NCBI RefSeq assembly: GCF_033546935.1
Contig: NZ_CP137854.1
Span: forward strand, 868,001 to 932,000
Direction: 5' to 3'
From: Xylophilus sp. GOD-11R
GTDB lineage: Bacteria > Pseudomonadota > Gammaproteobacteria > Burkholderiales > Burkholderiaceae_C
DNA length: 64,000 nt
The notes beneath the pieces were generated by a model. The model made no database searches. It was not told the DNA's origin and saw nothing but the letters and a program-made list of their open reading frames with translations. The translations under genes and the position numbers were made by a program. Of this stretch, positions 26,581-38,763 are shown piece after piece; the first letter of the stretch is position 1, and every line of letters begins with the position of its first letter.

Positions 26581-27243
26581 ATGGTGTACACGGTCAAGGA
26601 AATCTTCTACACGCTGCAGGGCGAAGGCGCGAACGCCGGACGCCCGGCGGTGTTCTGCCGCTTCGCCGGCTGCAATCTTTGGAACGGCCGGGAAGACGGG
26701 CGCGCCGAGGCGGTCTGCCGCTTCTGCGACACCGACTTCGTTGGCACCGACGGCACGCGGGGCGGCAAATTCCGCGACCCGGCCGCGCTGGCCGCGCAGA
26801 TCGCCGCGCTCTGGCCGGCACACGACCGCGACCATCGCCTGGTGGTGCTCACCGGCGGTGAGCCCTTGCTTCAGGTTGACGACGCGCTCATCGCCGCGCT
26901 GCATGCCGAGCGCTTCTCCATCGCGGTCGAGACCAACGGCAGCGTGGCGGCACCGGCCGGCATCGACTGGCTGTGCGTCAGTCCCAAGGCCGGCGCGCCC
27001 TGGGTGCAGCGCCAGGGGCATGAACTCAAAGTAGTGTGGCCGCAGCCCGGGCTCGATCTGGCCACGCTGGAGGCCGCCGACTTCACCCACCGCTTTCTGC
27101 AGCCGATGGACGACACCGCCCGGCTCGGCCTCGTCGGCGGCCCGCACAACGCCGACAACACCCAGGCCTGCATCGCCCTGTGCATGGAACGCCCGGCCTG
27201 GCGCCTTTCCCTCCAGACCCACAAGGTCACCGGTATTCGTTGA
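26581..27243 (+). CDS. queE: 7-carboxy-7-deazaguanine synthase
   Basis: QueE is a radical SAM enzyme that rearranges 6-carboxytetrahydropterin to 7-carboxy-7-deazaguanine, the ring-forming step of queuosine synthesis. The 220-residue protein has the CX14CX2C cluster motif (C31, C46, C49) known from Burkholderia QueE in place of the usual CX3CX2C. It also shows the TLQGEGANAG N-terminal motif, the LTGGEPLLQ motif and ETNGS. ATG at 26581 is chosen because the protein then begins exactly as the family does. queD follows two bases after the stop codon. Confidence 0.96.
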   Translation: MVYTVKEIFYTLQGEGANAGRPAVFCRFAGCNLWNGREDGRAEAVCRFCDTDFVGTDGTRGGKFRDPAALAAQIAALWPAHDRDHRLVVLTGGEPLLQVDDALIAALHAERFSIAVETNGSVAAPAGIDWLCVSPKAGAPWVQRQGHELKVVWPQPGLDLATLEAADFTHRFLQPMDDTARLGLVGGPHNADNTQACIALCMERPAWRLSLQTHKVTGIR

Positions 27244-27245
27244 AC

Positions 27246-27635
27246 ATGCGCTTTGAAGTCAGTCAGGAGTTTTATTTCGATGCCGCCCACACGCTGGAGC
27301 GCAAGATCGAGGCCGTCGGGAGCCGGCGTGTGCATGGCCATACCTACCATGCACGCGCGGTCGTCTTCGGCAGCCCGGATCCGGCGACCGGCATGGTGGT
27401 GGACCTGGGCCAGCTGCGCCAATGCCTTCAGGCGGTGCGCGAGCAGCTCGACCACCACCTGCTCGACGAAGTACCCGGCCTGGGCGCGCCGACGATGGAA
27501 AACCTCTGCCTGTTTATCGCCCGCAAGCTCCACGAGACGGATTTCCCGGTGCACGCGGTCGAGGTCTGGCGCCAGGCCGGCGGCGACCGCTGCCGGCTGG
27601 AACTGTCGACCGAAGACCGACTCGCAGGCTTGTAA
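27246..27635 (+). CDS. queD: QueD-family 6-carboxytetrahydropterin synthase
   Basis: QueD turns dihydroneopterin triphosphate into 6-carboxytetrahydropterin, the step before QueE. The 129-residue protein keeps the zinc-binding histidines (FDAAHTL and VHGHTYH) and the LDHHLLDE motif. The catalytic cysteine found four residues before the first histidine of HGH in E. coli QueD (CGRLHGH) is replaced here by serine (SRRVHGH). The C-terminal glutamate region reads VEVWRQAG instead of the usual VKET. The chemistry may therefore differ from E. coli QueD, although the pairing with queE supports a queuosine role. Confidence 0.88.
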   Translation: MRFEVSQEFYFDAAHTLERKIEAVGSRRVHGHTYHARAVVFGSPDPATGMVVDLGQLRQCLQAVREQLDHHLLDEVPGLGAPTMENLCLFIARKLHETDFPVHAVEVWRQAGGDRCRLELSTEDRLAGL

Positions 27636-27665
27636 ATCGCCCTCTCGGCGCACAACTGGCTGAAT

Positions 27666-28718
<1,053 letters not shown>

Positions 28719-28741
28719 GATCGTCATTGCCCTGCCGGGCT

Positions 28742-28785
28742 GCGGACCGACAATAGCGGCCTCGGTCCGCCGGACCGGTTTTTTT
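28742..28785 (+). terminator. Rho-independent terminator after the oxidoreductase gene
   Basis: CGGTCC-GCC-GGACCG forms a six-base stem with a three-base loop at about 28763-28777, followed by GG and seven T residues. An earlier GCGGACCGA arm can pair alternatively with TCGGTCCGC. Confidence 0.8.
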
Positions 28786-28797
28786 CGATAGCGCCGC

Positions 28798-30018
28798 ATG
28801 CCAGCCTTTTCGTTCGAAGCCCTCGATGCCCAGGGACGGTCCCGCAAGGGAATGCTCGAGGCCGACAGCGCCCGTGCCGCACGCGGCCTGCTGCGGGCGC
28901 AGGCCCTGGTGCCGCTGGCGGTGGAGCCGGTGACCTCGTCGGGTGGCGGCGCGGCAGGTGGCTCACGGCTCTTCGCCCGCAAGGTCTTCGGCGCGGCGGG
29001 TCTGTCGATCTGGACGCGCCAGCTGGCCGGGCTGGTCAGCGCCGGGCTGCCGCTGGAGCGCGCGCTGGCCGCACTCGCCGACGAATCCGAAGACGAACGT
29101 CAGCATGCGCTGCTGGCCACCCTGCGCGCCGAGGTGAACGCCGGTTCCACCTTCGCCCGGGCCCTGTCGCAGCATCCGCGCGATTTCACGCCGGTGTACG
29201 GCGCGGTGATCGCGGCCGGCGAGCAGACCGGCAACCTCGGCCTGGTGCTCGAACGCCTGGCCGATGACCTGGAGGAGCGCCAGGCGCTCAAGGGCAAGCT
29301 GGTCGGGGCCTCGCTCTATCCGGCCATCGTGACGGTGGTGGCCATCGTCATCGTGCTGTTCCTGGTGAGTTATGTGGTGCCGCAGGTGGCGTCGGTCTTC
29401 GTGGGCACCAAACGGGCGCTGCCTTTCCTGACGGTGGCGATGCTCGCGATCAGCGACGCGGTGCGCCATTACGGGTGGGCGATTCTGGGGGTGCTGGTGG
29501 TCGTGGCCTTCGCGGTACGGGCGGCCTATGCGCGGCCGGCGCTGCGCATGCAGATCGATGCGGCCTGGCTGCGCCTGCCGATCGTCGGACGGCTGGCGCG
29601 GGGTTACAACAGCGCGCGTTTCGCCAGCACGCTGGCGCTGCTGGCGTCGGCCGGCGTGCCGATCCTGCGGGCGCTGCAGGCCGCTGCCGAAACCCTGCAC
29701 AACCGGGCCATGCGCGAGGACGCGATGGACGCGCTGGTGCTGGTGCGCGAAGGCGCGCCGCTGGCGTCGGCGCTGGCGCAGAAGAAGCGGTTTCCAGGGC
29801 TGCTGGGCATGTTCGCGCGGCTGGGCGAGCAGACCGGCCAGTTGCCGCTGATGCTGCAGCGCGCGGCCGCGCAGCTGTCGACCGAGGTGCAGCGGCGGGC
29901 CATGGCGCTGGCGACCATCCTGGAGCCGCTGCTCATCGTGGTGATGGGCCTGGTGGTGATGATGATCGTGCTGGCAGTCCTCCTGCCGATCATCCAGCTC
30001 AACCAATTCGTTAAGTAG
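28798..30018 (+). CDS. gspF: Type II secretion system inner-membrane protein F
   Basis: GspF is the polytopic inner-membrane platform protein of type II secretion, closely related to PilC of type IV pili. The 406-residue protein has the two repeated GspF domains (about 70-195 and 275-395) and three membrane segments (about 170-200, 220-245 and 375-400). PAFSFEALDAQGRSRKGMLEADSA at the N terminus is characteristic of GspF rather than PilC. No other gsp gene is in the window, so it is separated from its usual partners GspE and GspG. Its stop codon runs directly into the 133-base repeat array. Confidence 0.9.
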   Translation: MPAFSFEALDAQGRSRKGMLEADSARAARGLLRAQALVPLAVEPVTSSGGGAAGGSRLFARKVFGAAGLSIWTRQLAGLVSAGLPLERALAALADESEDERQHALLATLRAEVNAGSTFARALSQHPRDFTPVYGAVIAAGEQTGNLGLVLERLADDLEERQALKGKLVGASLYPAIVTVVAIVIVLFLVSYVVPQVASVFVGTKRALPFLTVAMLAISDAVRHYGWAILGVLVVVAFAVRAAYARPALRMQIDAAWLRLPIVGRLARGYNSARFASTLALLASAGVPILRALQAAAETLHNRAMREDAMDALVLVREGAPLASALAQKKRFPGLLGMFARLGEQTGQLPLMLQRAAAQLSTEVQRRAMALATILEPLLIVVMGLVVMMIVLAVLLPIIQLNQFVK

Positions 30019-31191
30019 TGGCTCGCCCCCAGGCTTTCCCACTTCGTGTGGACGCCTACCCCCTACCGGGGGCGGCGGCCTGGCTCGGCGTAGCCTCACC
30101 GTCTCGCCCCCAGGGCACTCGGCCTCGAGAGATTGGCTCGCCCCCAGGCTGCGCTCACTTCGTGTGCTTCGCCTACCCCCTGCCGGGGGCGGCGGGCTGG
30201 CTCGGCAGAGCCTCGCTGCCACGCCTCTCGGGCAGTCGGCCTCGCTTCGCTTTGGCCTCGAGAGATTGGCTCGCCCCCAGGCTGCGCTCACTTCGTGTGC
30301 TTCGCCTACCCCCTACCGGGGGCGGCGGGCTGGCTCGGCAGAGCCTCGCTGCCACGCCTCTCGGGCAGTCGGCCTCGCTTCGCTTTGGCCTCGAGAGCTT
30401 GGCTCGCCCCCAGGCTGCGCTCACTTCGTGTGCTTCGCCTACCCCCTGCCGGGGGCGGCGGGCTGGCTCGGCAGAGCCTCGCTGCCACGCCTCTCGGGCA
30501 CTCGGCCTCGCTTCGCTTTGGCCTCGGGAGATTGGCTCGCCCCAGGCTGCGCTCACTTCGTGTGCTTCGCCTACCCCCTGCCGGGGGCGGCGGGCGGGCT
30601 CGGCAGAGCCTCGCTGCCACGCCTCTCGGGCAGTCGGCCTCGCTTCGCTTTGGCCTCGGGAGATTGGCTCGCCCCCAGGCTGCGCTCACTTCGTGTGCTT
30701 CGCCTACCCCCTGCCGGGGGCGGCGGCTGGCTCGGCAGAGCCTCGCTGCCACGCCTCTCGGGCAGTCGGCCTCGCTTCGCTTTGGCCTCGGGAGATTGGC
30801 TCGCCCCCAGGCTGCGCTCACTTCGTGTGCTTCGCCTACCCCCTACCGGGGGCGGCGGGCTGGCTCGGCAGAGCCTCGCTGCCACGCCTCTTGGGCACTC
30901 GGCCTTGCTTCGCTTTGGCCTCGGGAGCTTGGCTCGCCCCCAGGCTGCGCTCACTTCGTGTGCTTCGCCTACCCCCTGCCGGGGGCGGCGGGCTGGCTCG
31001 GCAGAGCCTCGCTGCCACGCCTCTCGGGCAGTCGGCCTCGCTTCGCTTTGGCCTCGGGAGATTGGCTCGCCCCCAGGCTGCGCTCACTTCGTGTGCTTCG
31101 CCTACCCCCTGCCGGGGGCGGCGGGCTGGCTCGGCAGAGCCTCGCTGCCACGCCTCTCGGGCACTCGGCCTCGCTTCGCTTTGGCCTCGGG
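30019..31191 (+). repeat. Tandem array of nine 133-bp repeat units
   Basis: A first, diverged unit of about 114 bases starts at 30019. Eight near-identical units start at 30133, 30266, 30399, 30532, 30664, 30796, 30929 and 31062 (132-133 bases each). Each begins TTGGCTCGCCCCCAGGCTGC and carries a CCCCCTGCCGGGGG or CCCCCTACCGGGGG hairpin and a second small hairpin around GGCTCGGCAGAGCC. The units differ by a few single-base changes and two one-base deletions. There is no spacer, so it is not a CRISPR array. Because 133 is one more than a multiple of three and the unit lacks stop codons, all three forward frames stay open through the array. It is related to the single repeats at 22900 and 23951. 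Confidence 0.95.
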
Positions 31192-31220
31192 GTTGGGGTC
31201 GCTGAAATGAAAAGGTCGTT

Positions 31221-32180
31221 ATGGGTGTGACGCTGGACGATAAGTTGGTGGTCGCGATTTCGTCGCGGGCGCTGTTCGACTTCGAAGAAGAGAACCGCAT
31301 CTTCGACAAGGACGATCCCGCGCCCTATATGCAGCTGCAGCTCGACCGGCTCGATGTGCCGGCGCGGTCGGGGGTGGCGTTTTCGCTGGTGAAGAAGCTG
31401 CTGGCCTTCAATACACCGGACGCGCGTCGGGTGGAAGTGGTGGTGCTGTCGCGCAACGATCCGGTAAGCGGCATGCGCATCTTCCGATCGGCGCAGGCGG
31501 CCAAGGTGCCGCTGGAGCGAGGGGTGTTCACGCAAGGGCGCGACCCCTATCGCTATCTGCGGCCGCTGGGGGCCAAGCTGTTCCTGTCAGCCAACGAGGA
31601 CGACGTGCGCCAGGCGCTGGCGCTAGGGCATCCGGCGGCCCGGGTGCTGACCGAGTCGCGGCTGGCAGGAGACAACTATCCGGACGAAGTGCGCATCGCC
31701 TTCGACGGCGACGCGGTGCTGTTTTCCGACGAGGCCGAACGGGTGTTCCAGGCGAGCGGGCTCGACGCTTTTCAGGCGCACGAACGCGGCAAGGCGGCGA
31801 TGCCGCTGCCCGACGGGCCCTTCAAGCCGCTGCTGGTCGCGCTGCACCGGCTGCAGCAATCCACCGCCGGCGGCATGCGCATTCGCACCGCGCTGGTGAC
31901 GGCGCGCAGCGCGCCCGCGCACGAACGGGCGATCCGCACACTGATGCAGTGGAACATCGCGGTTGACGAGGCGATGTTCCTCGGCGGGCTCGAGAAAGGG
32001 GTGTTTCTGCGCGAATTCGAGCCCGACTTTTTCTTCGACGACCAGACCGGCCACGTCCGCTCGGCAGCACAGCATGTGCCGGCCGGTCACGTCACCCCCG
32101 CACCGGCCGAGCCGTCGGCGGTGCCCCGAGAAGGCGCGGGCGCTCCGCCCCTGCCGTCTACCGAAAGCCGATTTCCATGA
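31221..32180 (+). CDS. 5'-nucleotidase, cytosolic cN-I-like family
   Basis: A 319-residue protein matching the bacterial branch of the cytosolic 5'-nucleotidase I family (PF06189), which removes phosphate from nucleoside monophosphates. Clear features are LVVAISSRALFDFEEENRIF at the start, VEVVVLSRNDPVSGMRIF, LFLSANEDDVRQAL, and the metal-binding IAFDGDAVLFSDEAERVF. The last 40 residues are proline- and alanine-rich and probably disordered. The ATG follows 30 bases after the tandem array, so the array may form part of its leader. The stop overlaps the next start (ATGA). Confidence 0.9.
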   Translation: MGVTLDDKLVVAISSRALFDFEEENRIFDKDDPAPYMQLQLDRLDVPARSGVAFSLVKKLLAFNTPDARRVEVVVLSRNDPVSGMRIFRSAQAAKVPLERGVFTQGRDPYRYLRPLGAKLFLSANEDDVRQALALGHPAARVLTESRLAGDNYPDEVRIAFDGDAVLFSDEAERVFQASGLDAFQAHERGKAAMPLPDGPFKPLLVALHRLQQSTAGGMRIRTALVTARSAPAHERAIRTLMQWNIAVDEAMFLGGLEKGVFLREFEPDFFFDDQTGHVRSAAQHVPAGHVTPAPAEPSAVPREGAGAPPLPSTESRFP

Positions 32181-32641
32181 CCCGATTCCTTCGTCCGGCA
32201 CTGGGTGCTGCACTGCTGCTTTCCCTCTGCACGGCCGTATCTGCTCAGTCGCAGTCGACAAAAAATTTCATTCCGCTGGAGACGATTCCCGGCACGGCCT
32301 CGGCGCCGTCGGCCGCCGAGATCGGCGCCGTTTCCGGCCGCAGCCGAGGCGAGGCTCTGGCCGCCAAGCAGTTCGGCTGGCTCGATACCGATCACGACGG
32401 CTTCCTCAGCCGTGAGGAGGTGGCCACTTTTGCGCGACTGCGCAATGCCTTCGACCAGGCCGATACCGACAAGGACAACCGGGTGAGCCTGGACGAGATC
32501 CGCGCGTTCGCCGAGAAGCGGCAGGCGGAGAAGGCGGCGGCTGCGGCGCCACGGCCGGGGGCGGTCGTGCCGGCCGATCAGGCGCCGGCGGCGGCGGAGC
32601 CGGTGCGCAAGGCCCGGGTGGTGCCGCCCAAGGAGTGGTGA
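32177..32641 (+). CDS. Secreted EF-hand calcium-binding protein
   Basis: A 154-residue protein with a signal peptide (about 1-23, ending VSAQ) and two EF-hand loops: DTDHDGFLSREE at residues 70-81 and DTDKDNRVSLDE at 96-107. Both keep acidic residues at positions 1, 3, 5 and 12, so calcium binding is likely. The C-terminal 45 residues are alanine/proline-rich. It overlaps the nucleotidase gene by four bases, which suggests coupled translation, though the link between the two functions is not obvious. Confidence 0.88.
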   Translation: MTRFLRPALGAALLLSLCTAVSAQSQSTKNFIPLETIPGTASAPSAAEIGAVSGRSRGEALAAKQFGWLDTDHDGFLSREEVATFARLRNAFDQADTDKDNRVSLDEIRAFAEKRQAEKAAAAAPRPGAVVPADQAPAAAEPVRKARVVPPKEW

Positions 32642-32654
32642 TGCGCTCAGGCGC

Positions 32655-33149
32655 TCAGGCGCCCTCGGCCGACGAGGTCTTGCGCACCTTGCTCGGGTCG
32701 GTATAGACCAGCGGCGAGCTCTTGTTTGTCACGTCCTGCTGCGACTGGCGGGTGGCTTCGGTCAGGGCCTGGGCCTGGGTGGTGGCGTCGATCGCCTTGG
32801 CGCTGGCGCGCCAGAGACTGTTGAACTGCTCGATCAGCAGTTCGAACAGCGGCGGCTTGATCTCTTCCTTTTCCTTTTCCTGCTTCTCGGCCAGGGCCTT
32901 GGCGGTGATCGCCCAGTCCTGGTTGCTGGCGTCGGCGGAAGGTGAGTCCGGCCCCTTGGCGCCCTGCGGGGCGCTGAGGTAGTCGCCGCTCTTTCTGGCG
33001 TCCTGGGTGACGCCGGCGCGCAGCGGTTCGGTCGTGCCGGCGGCAGCTGCCTTGCCGGTCTGGTTCTGGCCTGTGGCGGATGCGTTCGCACCCGTGCCAT
33101 CGGCTTTGGCCACGATGGCAACGCTTCTGTCTACGGGTGATATCTGCAT
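32655..33149 (-). CDS. Hypothetical protein (164 aa)
   Basis: A 164-residue protein with no signal peptide or membrane helix. The first 85 residues are low-complexity (alanine, glycine, threonine, serine), and the rest has a charged helix (KALAEKQEKEKEEIKPP) followed by FELLIEQFNSLWRASAKAID. A GGAG ribosome-binding site supports ATG at 33149. I do not recognise the family. It converges with the EF-hand gene after 13 bases, across a short direct repeat of GCGCTCAG, and lies downstream of the HD-GYP regulator on the same strand. Confidence 0.65.
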   Translation of the reverse strand: MQISPVDRSVAIVAKADGTGANASATGQNQTGKAAAAGTTEPLRAGVTQDARKSGDYLSAPQGAKGPDSPSADASNQDWAITAKALAEKQEKEKEEIKPPLFELLIEQFNSLWRASAKAIDATTQAQALTEATRQSQQDVTNKSSPLVYTDPSKVRKTSSAEGA

Positions 33150-33310
33150 GGCGATCTCCGCACGGTTGGGTGCCGACGCAGCATCATCGCTGCCCCTCGT
33201 CGCGGTGCGAAAAGGTCGGCCTCAACATGTTTACGGCACCGGTACGAAAAAATTTAGGGCTTTTTTTCGGTTCTTTTCCGGCTTTATCCGGCGGCGCCCC
33301 AGGTTAGTAC

Positions 33311-34344
33311 TCAACCTGCGACGAGTTCGAGTTCCGGAAGCGTCACGCTGTCCTCGGGGAAGCGGTCGCGAACTTCCAGGAAAGCCGGCAGATGCTCGAG
33401 AAAGATCTGCACCAGACGCGGATCGAAGTGCTTGCCCGCCTGCTCGCGCAGCAGTTCGACGGCTTTCTCGATCGGCCAGGCGTGCTTGTAGGGGCGCTCG
33501 CTGGTGAGGGCGTCGAACACGTCGGCGATGGCGACGATGCGGCCGACCAGCGGTATCGCCTCGCCCGCCAGGCCGCGCGGATAACCGCTGCCGTCCCACT
33601 TCTCGTGGTGGGTCAGGGCCACCTGGTAGGCGGTGTGCAGCACGCCCTGCGCATGCTCGCCGATGATGCGCGCGCCGATCTCCACGTGGCTGCGCATGAC
33701 CGCCCATTCGTCGGGCTCGAGCTTGCCGTTCTTGCGCAGGATCGCGTCGGGAATGCCGATCTTTCCGATGTCGTGCATGGGCGCGGCGTGCAGCAGGTCT
33801 TCGGCCTCGCGCTCGGAAAAGCCGGCGGCGAGCGCCAGGATCTGCGCGTAGTGGCTCATGCGCAGCACGTGCATGCCGGTCTCGTTGTCCTTGTATTCGG
33901 CCGCCAGCCCCAGGCGCTGCACGATCTGCAGCCGGGTGTGCAGCAGCTCTTCCACACGCACCAGCGACAGGTGGTTGCGCACCCGCGCGCGCACGATCGG
34001 CGGGCTGATCGGCTTGGTGATGTAGTCGACCGCGCCGACCTCGAAACCGGCCGCCTCGGAGCGGCTGTCGGCCAGGGCGGTGACGAAGATCACCGGAATG
34101 TGCGAGACGCCCGGCGTGGCGCGCAGGGCGCGGCAGACCTCGTGGCCGGTCATGCCCGGCATCATTACGTCGAGCAGCACCATGTCGGGCTGCTCGCTGG
34201 CCGCCAGCTCCAGGGCGCGGGCACCGTCGCGGGCGAACAGCAGGCGGTAGTCGTCCTGCAGCACGTGGCGCAGCACCTGCAGGTTGAGCGGTTCGTCGTC
34301 GACCAGCAGCAGGGTGGCCTGGTGGCCGGGCGCGCGCGCGGGGT

Positions 34345-34348
<4 letters not shown>
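33311..34348 (-). CDS. Response regulator with HD-GYP c-di-GMP phosphodiesterase domain
   Basis: A 345-residue two-domain protein. The receiver domain (about 10-130) has phospho-accepting D60 in LLDVMMPGMTG and a KP motif at about 112-113. The HD-GYP domain (about 150-330) has the HD pair at H192-D193 (MHDIGKIGIPD) and the GYP signature in HHEKWDGSGYPRGL, so it should degrade cyclic di-GMP. It overlaps the upstream MHYT kinase by four bases (ATGA), which makes that kinase its likely partner. Together they would link a membrane signal to c-di-GMP level. Confidence 0.95.
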
Positions 34349-37350
<3,002 letters not shown>

Positions 37351-37455
37351 CGGGAGTTGCGCGGCTTCGGGCGTGAAACCGCCTGTTTCATAAGCATACG
37401 CACGCTAACGAAACGCAGATGCGATTGACTTGGGAAACCCTGCGCTCAGACCGAT

Positions 37456-37536
37456 TTAGGCGGTGATTTCGTCAATCCAGCGCAACGTCGACAAAATGGA
37501 CTCGGGTCCATGTTGCATTGCCGCAAAAACGCTCAT
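37456..37536 (-). CDS. Possible 26-residue peptide overlapping the queC stop
   Basis: An ATG overlaps the queC stop codon as ATGA and opens a 26-codon frame beginning [17 protein letters not shown] and ending in TAA. The four-base overlap is how coupled genes in this window are usually joined. No separate ribosome-binding site is clear and no family is recognised, so this may be chance. Confidence 0.25.
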   Translation of the reverse strand: MSVFAAMQHGPESILSTLRWIDEITA

Positions 37537-38264
37537 GTGGCTTTTTGGCTCTCGCGCCAGTTTTCGTAACCGCGCTTGCGCAAGGCGCAGGCCGGGCATT
37601 CGCCGCAGCCATAACCCCAGTCGTGTCGGTGGAGGCGGTCGCCGAGGTAGCAGGTGTGGGTGTGCTCCACGATCAGGTCGACCAGCGCTTGGCCGCCGCC
37701 TGCGCGCCCGCTGCCATCGCCGAGCGATTCGGCCAGCGCCCAGGTGTCGGCCTTGTCGATCCACATCAGCGGCGTATCGACCAGAAAGCGCCGCTCCATG
37801 CCGAGCGACAGGGCGAGTTGCATCGCCTTCATGGTGTCGTCGCGGCAGTCCGGATAGCCGGAAAAATCGGTCTCGCAGACGCCGGTGACCAGCACCTCCA
37901 GGCCGCGTCGGTAGGCGAGGGCGGCGGCCAGTGTCATGAACAGCAGATTGCGCCCCGGCACGAAGGTGTTGGGCAGGCCGCTCTGCTCCATGGCGAAAGC
38001 GGTGTCGCGCGTGAGCGAGGTGTCGCTGACCTGGCCGAGCACTGCCAGGTCGAGCAGGTGGTCTTCGCCGAGCTTGTGCGCCCATTGCGGAAACTCGGCA
38101 CGAATGCGCGCCAGCACCTCGATGCGGGCGTCGAGTTCGATGCGGTGGCGCTGGCCGTAGTCGAAGCCGACGGTCTCGACCCGCTCGAAACGGGTCAGCG
38201 CCGAGGCCAGGCAGGTGGTGGAGTCCTGGCCGCCGGAAAACAGGACGAGGGCGGTCTTGTGCAT
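37533..38264 (-). CDS. queC: 7-cyano-7-deazaguanine synthase
   Basis: QueC uses ATP and ammonia to turn 7-carboxy-7-deazaguanine into preQ0, the step after QueE in queuosine synthesis. The 243-residue protein has the ATP-pyrophosphatase loop SGGQDSTTC at about residues 10-18 and the C-terminal zinc site formed by HTCYLGD and [13 protein letters not shown]. Motifs FVPGRNLLF and [12 protein letters not shown] also fit. It is encoded about 10 kb from queE-queD, so the pathway is split between two loci here. Confidence 0.97.
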   Translation of the reverse strand: MHKTALVLFSGGQDSTTCLASALTRFERVETVGFDYGQRHRIELDARIEVLARIRAEFPQWAHKLGEDHLLDLAVLGQVSDTSLTRDTAFAMEQSGLPNTFVPGRNLLFMTLAAALAYRRGLEVLVTGVCETDFSGYPDCRDDTMKAMQLALSLGMERRFLVDTPLMWIDKADTWALAESLGDGSGRAGGGQALVDLIVEHTHTCYLGDRLHRHDWGYGCGECPACALRKRGYENWRESQKAT

Positions 38265-38295
38265 GTCGATGAGGGTGGCCGCGTGGCGGCCCGAT

Positions 38296-38763
38296 TTACA
38301 GAAAACGGTCGAGCAGCTTGCGCGAGGCGCGGTCGAGCGCGTTGCGGTCGCGGATGCGGAAATGCAGGCCCGAGGCGCTGGCCACCAGCAGGCCGTTGTT
38401 CGGCAGGCGGCGCAGGTCGTCTTCGGCGCGCAGCGTCAGGGCGGTGTCGCCGCGGTCGGTGCGCACCTGCCAGATGCTGGGCGTGGCGAAGGTCGACACC
38501 TCCACGATGCGTTCGATCTCGGGAATGACTTCGCGGGCATCGAGATCGGCCTGGATCATGGCGCGCGAAGCCTCGTCGAGTTCGTCCAGGCGCGGGATCC
38601 AGCGGCGCTCGTGGCCGTCGGTGCCGACCAGCGACACGCCTTCGTCGGGCGCGGCCAGCGGGAAGGCGCGCACCGGCACGACCGGCTCTTCGGTGGCGCG
38701 GATGTCGGCCAGCAGCAGGCGGCCGAAGGTGTCGCGCGAAAGCTTGAGGTGCATGGGCGCCAT
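38296..38763 (-). CDS. DUF1854 family protein associated with cyanophycin metabolism
   Basis: A 155-residue soluble protein of the DUF1854 family, known for lying beside cyanophycin synthetase genes. It has no signal or membrane segment; [20 protein letters not shown] and the [23 protein letters not shown] block are its most distinctive parts. Its ATG overlaps the stop codon of the upstream ABC transporter gene by one base (TGATG), so the two are probably made together and may act together. No catalytic motif is evident. Confidence 0.88.
   Translation of the reverse strand: MAPMHLKLSRDTFGRLLLADIRATEEPVVPVRAFPLAAPDEGVSLVGTDGHERRWIPRLDELDEASRAMIQADLDAREVIPEIERIVEVSTFATPSIWQVRTDRGDTALTLRAEDDLRRLPNNGLLVASASGLHFRIRDRNALDRASRKLLDRFL

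Noticed and set aside
30019..31191. Array considered as a CRISPR
   Set aside because: Units are about 133 bases, directly abutting, with no unique spacers and no cas genes nearby.
30018..31230. Three long overlapping plus-strand open frames (350-395 codons) through the repeat array
   Set aside because: They arise because the 133-base unit lacks stop codons and its length shifts frame at each unit, so all frames read the same repeated sequence. No start signal or protein family supports them.
33240..33310. Possible terminator or flagellar-type promoter after the HD-GYP gene
   Set aside because: The CCGG stem is only four bases, and the GCCGGATAAA sequence does not fit a sigma-28 promoter well.
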